From NCBI GenBank assembly GCA_964006375.1, contig OZ023267.1, forward strand, positions 37,149,766 through 37,213,765: 64,000 bases of DNA, written 5' to 3'. Positions 58,691-64,000 of this stretch are shown piece by piece. Each line of letters starts with the position of its first letter. The first letter of the stretch is position 1. The position numbers and the translations under genes are program-made. The stretch comes from Tillus elongatus. Taxonomy: Eukaryota > Arthropoda > Insecta > Coleoptera > Cleridae. The notes under the pieces are model-generated. The model saw nothing but the letters and a program-made list of their open reading frames with translations. It had not been told where the DNA came from and did no database searches.

Positions 58691-59051
58691 GGGAGTGTTT
58701 TACCATTTCAAAATCGTCATAAAACAAGCAACTTTTACCAAGTACACACAGTACATTTTTGTTCACAACACTGAACTTCAAAATTGACAGATTAAATTTC
58801 AGTTTGGTAAAAAATTTGCTTATGCGCCAACTAGTGCAGAGTTTACTCCAAAAGAAAAAAAAATTGATAATAAATTTGCAGAAATGACAGCAAAAACATT
58901 GGTACAAGTCATACACTAGGCAATCTTAGAAAATCCCGGATTACTCGAAAACCGTAACACTTTTACTAAACATACTTTTCATTATTCTGCTAGGTCATGA
59001 ACCAAGCTATCAGCAGAGCAGCATTTGCGCACTATTTACAGGACGTTTGTA

Positions 59052-59497
59052 TAAAAGCAAGGGAAAAAAAAGAAAAAAAAAACGTTGCAAAACAAAAACT
59101 AACAAAAAATTATGACGATAATTTAAAATGGTTAATCACCATCTAAATATGTAGTACAGAACAATATTTATGCAACATTAAAGCCTGAAATATTTTACAG
59201 TTCGCTTCCTAAAGAAGCATCAATTACCAACAAATATGATTCTAATATCTTAAAACTATAAGTAATACCTTAAAACTATAAGTATCATCTATTAACTTAA
59301 TATTTAAATTATGTACCTTAATTAAAATTAAAATAAAACAATTTCAAAATCAATGTAATAAATAACATTTTTATACACAATGTTCATATAACAAACATCC
59401 AATAAAACAAAAACATCAATAAATAAACACACAGTAAATAATAAAGAATAACAGAAAACTCATATACTTTACGTAGTTAGTAGTGTGTTATACTCAC
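59052..59497. other. AT-rich intron sequence next to the Cpsf6 donor
   Basis: Nothing is recognised apart from A-rich tracts and a short direct repeat (TAATATCTTAAAACTATAAG / TAATACCTTAAAACTATAAG) near 59252-59290. Confidence 0.4.
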
Positions 59498-59850
59498 GTA
59501 TCCTCCACCTCTCTTTCCCTGTACTCCCTATCTCTATCCCTGTCGCCTCTGTCACCCCTATCTCCATGGCTCCTTGACCTATCCCTTTCCCTGTCACGTT
59601 CCCTGTATGTGTCAGCATAATATCTGTCTCTCTCCCTGTCTCTATCTCTATCCCTTTCCCTATCACGTTCACGGCTTCTTTCGCGGTACCTAGAAGAGGA
59701 GCGTTCACGCCTGCCACGTCTGTGAGACCGTTCTCTGGACCTTGACCTGTCATTACGACGGCTGCTGGAGCTATAGCTCTTGTCCTCCACACCACGCAAA
59801 GTATCTTGCAATGAGCTGATAAGAATCTTGCAGCGATCATCATTAGCTAC
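59498..59850 (-). CDS. Cpsf6: CPSF6 penultimate coding exon (RS-like domain)
   Basis: The acceptor TTTTTTAATTCCAG ends at 59851. The exon reads [36 protein letters not shown] and a long run of alternating Arg/Ser, Arg/Asp and Arg/Glu ([26 protein letters not shown], then [20 protein letters not shown]), ending EVED plus two bases of a Thr codon. DDRCK.LISSLQD.L.G.E.KSY is a signature of CPSF6 and CPSF7. Donor GTGAGT follows at 59497. The first intronic bases complete ACG-TGA, so unspliced RNA would terminate immediately after Thr. Confidence 0.92.
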
Positions 59851-59961
59851 CTGGAATTAAAAAACAATAGGCATAAGTGCTTTAAAACTCACACAAAAGA
59901 TAATTCGTTGGCAAAATAACACACCAGAAAGATTCATTACCGAGTTATCTAGGCTTGTAAT

Positions 59962-61070
59962 TAGAGGTGTGCGAAGCTTCGAAATTTCGAACCGAACCCG
60001 AACTCGAACCGAACCTTCGGTTCGAAAATATGTTCGCACTAGCGATGTTGAAGTAGTTCGAAGTTCGAAATATTTAATTCTCCAAAATAGTTCGAAGTTC
60101 GTTCCTTAAAAATACTTCGAAATTTAACTTTACAGGCATTGAATTCTGCCAAAGGTAGCGAAGTTGCGGCGCTGTTAACTCGGTAGCGGCGCTTTAAACT
60201 CGTTATCTGTCTCATTGAGTCAATAGTGTCATTTTAGGAAATTTCACTTATGCATATTTTTGACAGTTGGTGGGACACATTGAGATATGACGGAGCCATT
60301 TAGCAACTATAGAATAATTTTTCTTATATATCCTAGCCTCCCAACACCTTTTTCAGTAAAAACATTATGAGGCGGCGTTCGAAGGCCATTGGTAACGTAA
60401 ATTTTCAGAATTTATGAGGATAATTGCAGATTGCCTTTGGAAAACACTGGTTTCAATATTCTTTATTTCACAATGAGCCAAAATAGTTACATATTCACAA
60501 TCAGGAGAAAAGTTCAGGATGCAGCAAGTGGGTTATGGTAGTGAATTTTCATAAGACTATATAATATATTAAGTTCAAATTTTAAGTGGTTATTTTATAC
60601 CTATAGTGCTCACTTTGAACCTTCTTTTGTTCGCTAAAACTGACTAGCCAATGCCAAACAACAACCTATTTATAATTGAGCTTATTTATAGATCTAGAAA
60701 TCTAAAAAAGTTTCAAATATTTTTTATTTTTGTTGTTGACCCATCTCCACAATGATCAGCACCGGAAGGCATTTTCACCCAATCAACCTGCAAATTTGTC
60801 GAACCTTTCCTTTTTGTAAAAAGAATGGGAATCTTTTACATATCAAATATTGTATGTTACAATATTCCTAAATTTGGTATTTAAGGAAATGATATATGAA
60901 CACTGAAGAATTTTGGGTAGTTCGATGTTCGATTTTAAATTTCTAAGAAGTTCGAAGTTCGACTGTGAACCTTAGACATACTATTTCTGAGGTTCGAAGT
61001 TCGAGGCAACATATTTGCTTGAGTTCGTTCATAGTTCGGTTCGAACAAAACATGGGTTCGCACACCTCTA
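59962..61070 (+). mobile_element. hAT-like non-autonomous element, 1109 bp, copy 2, with target duplication
   Basis: Ends TAGAGGTGTGCGAAG and GTTCGCACACCTCTA are flanked by CTTGTAAT on both sides (59954-59961 and 61071-61078), a perfect 8-bp target duplication typical of hAT transposons. It has the same length as, and is nearly identical to, 47178-48286. It has no coding frame and carries subterminal TTCGAA repeats. It lies in the Cpsf6 intron between the exons at 59498 and 61536. Confidence 0.92.
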
Positions 61071-61117
61071 CTTGTAATAAACACGAAACTTTCATACTCA
61101 ATGTGGTATTTGCCGAA

Positions 61118-61345
61118 ATCGCTTTTTCAGAAATAAGAAAACCCAGAAGCATTCATTTAATCAAAAATAAATAATATAAGTGTTATAGAAGCCTCTATTT
61201 AATAAAGCAAATATTCTTCACTGCTTCACCTGCTTTTTTTAGAAATAATAAAACCCAGGAGCCGTTAATTTAATCGAAAATAAGTAACATAAAAGTTATA
61301 GAAGCCCCTATTAACTAAAGCAAATATTCTTCAATTAGACTGCCC
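61118..61345. repeat. ~110-bp tandem duplication in Cpsf6 intron
   Basis: Two diverged units (about 61118-61222 and 61231-61340) share AGAAATAA.AAAACCCAG, GTTATAGAAGCC and TAAAGCAAATATTCTTCA. The function is unknown. Confidence 0.75.
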
Positions 61346-61535
61346 AGGCACAAATTTAATATAATAACAGACTGACAACTGTTTTATTTGAATAAAACTG
61401 TACAATTATAGCAAAACAAATGTTAAAGTGGTTTTCTATATGTATAAGAATTTACCAGCTACTGTCAACTTAAAAAAGAGCAGCAAAAACTTATACAATA
61501 AATAATTCCAAAAGCAAAAAAAAATCTATATATAC

Positions 61536-62201
61536 CTTTGACTGTTTAATCAACGAGATCGCAGTAACCAAAGTTTCAATAGCCGAGGCATATTCACCAG
61601 CCGCAGCATCACTCACAGCTCTCGCAATGGCGGATGAGGATACAGTTCGATTTCTAGACATGATATCCTCAAACTCTTGTTCACTGATTGGCGGCATGTC
61701 AGGTCTATGTTCCGGTGGTGGGCCCCCATAGGGTGGCTGTGGCATGCTGGTGGGTGGACCATAACCATGAGGCGGACCATGTGGGGGTACTGTGCTAGGA
61801 CCCATGGGAGGCCCATGCGGACCATGAGGAGGCCCATGTGGGGGACCTTGTGGTGGCCCTGGAGGGGGCATACCAGGTCCAGGCTGCATTCCAGGATGTT
61901 GCATCTGTGGTGGGCCCTGTTGGAAAAAGGCAGGGTTTACGTGAGGAGCAGGTGGAGGACCTTGGGGAGGTCCTGGAGGTCCGCCCATTGGAGGAGGTCC
62001 CCTAGGACCCATGTTGGGACCACCCTGCATGTTTGGAGGTCCCCTGGGACCCATGTTGGGACCACCCTGCATATTTGGAGGTCCTTGGGGGAATCCCTGT
62101 TGCATTGGTGGTCTGTTCCAGTCAGGCCTGGGTGGTCCTTGAGGGGGGCCCTGTACTGGCATACCTCTCGGAGGACCCTGGCCTTGTGGAGGACCCTGAA
62201 A
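61536..62201 (-). CDS. Cpsf6: CPSF6 internal exon (Pro/Gly-rich region and conserved C-terminal segment)
   Basis: Acceptor GGGCAG ends at 62202; donor AAAG|GTATAT at 61536/61535. The 222 codons, in phase 0, encode a Pro/Gly/Gln-rich region with a 14-residue direct repeat ([14 protein letters not shown] twice, about 62080-62000). This is followed by [13 protein letters not shown] and the conserved block [52 protein letters not shown]. This is diagnostic of CPSF6, the large subunit of cleavage factor I that helps select poly(A) sites together with CPSF5/NUDT21. The N-terminal RRM exons must lie beyond 64000. Confidence 0.93.
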
Positions 62202-62660
62202 CTGCCCATAATTAGTAAATGAACAAAGTTTCTTCAAGCATTTCATGCAAACAAAGTGTTTCAAGATGAAATGAATAAATGTAGAACATGTTTTAAAAAA
62301 ACTCCCAAGCAACAAACTTACTACTTAAAGTGTACATGAGAAAGCTTTCATTAAAGAGTTGTGACTGCAGAGAAGAAAATTCATATTAAGAATTAGTTCT
62401 TCAATTTTGATTAAACAAAGGTAAAATGTAAACTAAATTTTCTATCTTATGAAAAGCTTTCAACAAAATATATACCGTAGTCTTGTTATTTCAACTCTTG
62501 TACATCCGAGCTTCCATTTCATTTGAGTCGAACAATAAATTCTTGTATTCTATATTATTCGAACAAAATTTGTCTGATTCCATTTCAATTCAGCAAAATT
62601 GTTCATAATATGTACAAAACATGGTTATGTAAACATATACATACAAGTGCTACACAATAT
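62202..62660. other. Cpsf6 intron, AT-rich
   Basis: No feature is recognised; the long open frame that continues past the exon acceptor to 62315 is intronic and not conserved. Confidence 0.5.
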
Positions 62661-64000
62661 ACAGTGCGTGCCAAATCTGTGGACCGGGACTTATAAAATC
62701 TAAAGTAAGCAGCCAAAAAAATTGACATATGCGCATATTGGACGTATTTTCGCATATTTTGACGTGATTTCCAAGTATTTATCCCTTTTATTACAGAATA
62801 TACAGGGTGTAGGTGGTTTTTTTTAATGGTAACAGGGCCAGTAATTGTTAGTTTCTGAAAGTACAATCTTTTCTGCTTCTAACAATGTATCACAAGATGG
62901 GGGTTGCATAAGGAAAAATTACAGAAAAAAATTAAATGTGAAGTAAGACACGAATACGAAATGGACAATAATTATCCGTATTTTCCCCTAATATTTTAAC
63001 TTTTAAAATGTTTTTTGTCTACAAACATAAATTGTTGGGGTATAAAAACAAAAAACTAAGTTTCCAAATTTTTAATTTCATCGAAGCATACATAAATGTA
63101 AAAAAAAACTAAATCATCTCTAGTTAGTTTGAAACAATCGTATCAGATAATTGTTATACCGAATGTTCGAAATGTTGGCCTTCTGCTGCAACACAATGGC
63201 CTAATCTGTCCATAAAAGAATGCAATGATTTTTTTTATTTTTTATTTTGCTTGTTGGTATTAAAATCATGTATTTCCTCGGAAATTCGATTTTTCAGATC
63301 ATCAAGATCATTTGGCTTACTTTTGTAAACCTTGGTCTTGAGGTATCCCCCCCACAAGAAAAAATCTAACGGCTTTAGATCTGGCGATCTAGCAGGCCAC
63401 TCCAATCTTCTACCAATCCATCGTCCAGGAAATATATCATTTAATAATTCACGCACATTTCTCACATAATGTGGTGGTGCACCGTCTTGTTGGAACCAAA
63501 TTCTTTCGTGAATGTTTCCATTGTTTTCTGGATATAATCTTGCAAGAAATGGTAAGATGGAGTTATTTAGAAGTGCTAAATATTTGTCGCCATTTAAATT
63601 TCCATCTATGAAGAAAGGCCCAATAATATGTCGCTCAATAATGCCACACCAAACATTAACCTTTTGAGGATGTTGAGTATGACTTTCCCTCATCCAGTGA
63701 GGATTATTGTCGGACCAATACCTACAGTTTTGGCGATTGACAGTTCCATTTAAACAGAACGTTACCTCATCGGAGAAACAAATTTTATAAACAAACTGGC
63801 GATCATTTACACACCTATCCACAATGACACCACAAAATTCTGACCTTCTATCAAAATCATCATCAGATAGATCCTGCACAAGTTGAATTTTATAGGGATG
63901 GTATTTTTATTTTTTCAACACCCTACGAATCGACGTTTGCGAGATCTCAAGATCTCTGGCAACTTGCCTAGTTGAGACATGGGGAGATTCGGCAATAGCC
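62661..64000 (-). mobile_element. Mariner-like transposon, right end outside the window
   Basis: Two end-like motifs, TACAGTGCGTGCCAAATCTG at 62659-62678 and TACAGGGTGTAGGTGG at about 62801-62816, precede a mariner-type transposase on the - strand. They may represent one element inserted in another. The transposase runs to the window edge. It lies in a Cpsf6 intron, in the same orientation. Confidence 0.75.
63235..64000 (-). pseudogene. Mariner-like transposase, nearly intact catalytic half
   Basis: From the window edge the - strand reads STRQVARDLEIS and IRRVLKK (helix-turn-helix), a single in-frame stop (TAA near 63905), then KYHPYKIQLVQDLSDDDFDR. A 214-codon frame follows (63879-63235) with KICFSDEVTFCLNG (first Asp), VNVWCGIIERHIIGPFFIDG, WFQQDGAPPHYVRN (second Asp) and WPARSPDLKPLDFFLWGG (third Asp). 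It is a different family from the 10-kb and 48-kb mariners, but of the same general type. One stop makes this copy inactive unless it is read through. Confidence 0.85.

Larger units (their letters stand above)
55901..59049. mobile_element. Long-terminal-inverted-repeat element carrying a hammerhead tandem array and a LINE piece
   Basis: The left repeat (55901 to about 56335) and right repeat (about 58692-59049) are reverse complements over some 350-430 bases, sharing TGTAAATAGTGCGCAAATGC, TGATAGCTTGGTTC and GTGTTACGGTTTTCGAGTAA. Both ends are next to TA. No transposase is present. Inside are the ~310-bp hammerhead array (56374-57414), an unassigned AT-rich piece (57415-57689), and a LINE fragment (57690-58690). 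A similar end motif (ACTGGATGCCTGTAAAC) at 46485-46501 suggests more family members nearby. Confidence 0.8.

Noticed and set aside
61677..62222. 181-codon frame on the + strand opposite the Cpsf6 exon
   Set aside because: It is the antisense shadow of a GC-rich Pro/Gly repeat and has Trp/Arg-rich low-complexity content.
62202..62315. N-terminal extension of the Pro/Gly-rich Cpsf6 frame to an ATG at 62315
   Set aside because: The sequence before the acceptor is not conserved with CPSF6 and reads as intron; the ATG is a chance in-frame codon.

Overview
This is a fragment of a large, AT-rich, repeat-laden animal nuclear genome. The two recognisable host genes and the mix of transposons point to an arthropod, most likely an insect; that is inferred from protein resemblance, not from a species match. 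Host coding sequence amounts to under 2% of the window. At the left end (4719-4896, + strand) is the last exon of the proteasome subunit gene Psma3 (alpha-7) with its polyadenylation signal. At the right end, on the - strand, are the last three exons of the cleavage/polyadenylation factor gene Cpsf6 (61536-62201, 59498-59850, 35541-35730). The two genes converge. The last Cpsf6 intron is 23.8 kb and is filled with transposons.

Layout. 0.8-3.8 kb: a nearly complete jockey-like LINE in the presumed Psma3 intron. 5-15 kb: mariner/Tc1 remnants, a mariner with long inverted repeats, and the 3' end of a Penelope-like element (PLE). 15-20 kb: mostly featureless AT-rich DNA. 20-28.7 kb: a tRNA-derived SINE, LINE pieces, a 0.6-kb fold-back palindrome, and two PLE copies in opposite orientation, one interrupted by a LINE. 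30-34.6 kb: a GC-rich LINE with a gag-like ORF1 inserted into another LINE that also carries a hAT-like element. 35.7-59.5 kb (Cpsf6 intron): more LINEs, hAT-like elements, a piggyBac remnant, a second mariner copy, a rearranged second PLE family, a mariner split by a LINE, and a long-inverted-repeat element that carries a tandem array. 62.7-64 kb: another mariner running off the window.

The most interesting signal is a recurring one: hammerhead self-cleaving ribozyme motifs. I find ten, intact to decayed, in four settings. (i) Three lie in a tandem array of ~310-bp units (56.4-57.1 kb, - strand) that resembles the retrozymes / hammerhead satellites described in animals. This array lies inside a long-TIR transposon and in the sense orientation of the Cpsf6 intron. 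(ii) Three lie at the 3' ends of PLE family 1 (12.2, 23.8 and 28.6 kb). (iii) Two lie at the 3' ends of PLE family 2 (50.5 and 52.9 kb). (iv) Two decayed ones form a back-to-back palindrome at 45.2 kb. In most of the PLE-type motifs an extra unpaired nucleotide sits between the CUGAUGA box and helix II, and helix III is a short near-palindrome, as in known PLE hammerheads.

Nearly all transposon reading frames are broken. The exception is a 718-codon reverse-transcriptase ORF in the first LINE. All identifications come from reading the sequence and recalling family motifs; no database search was run.
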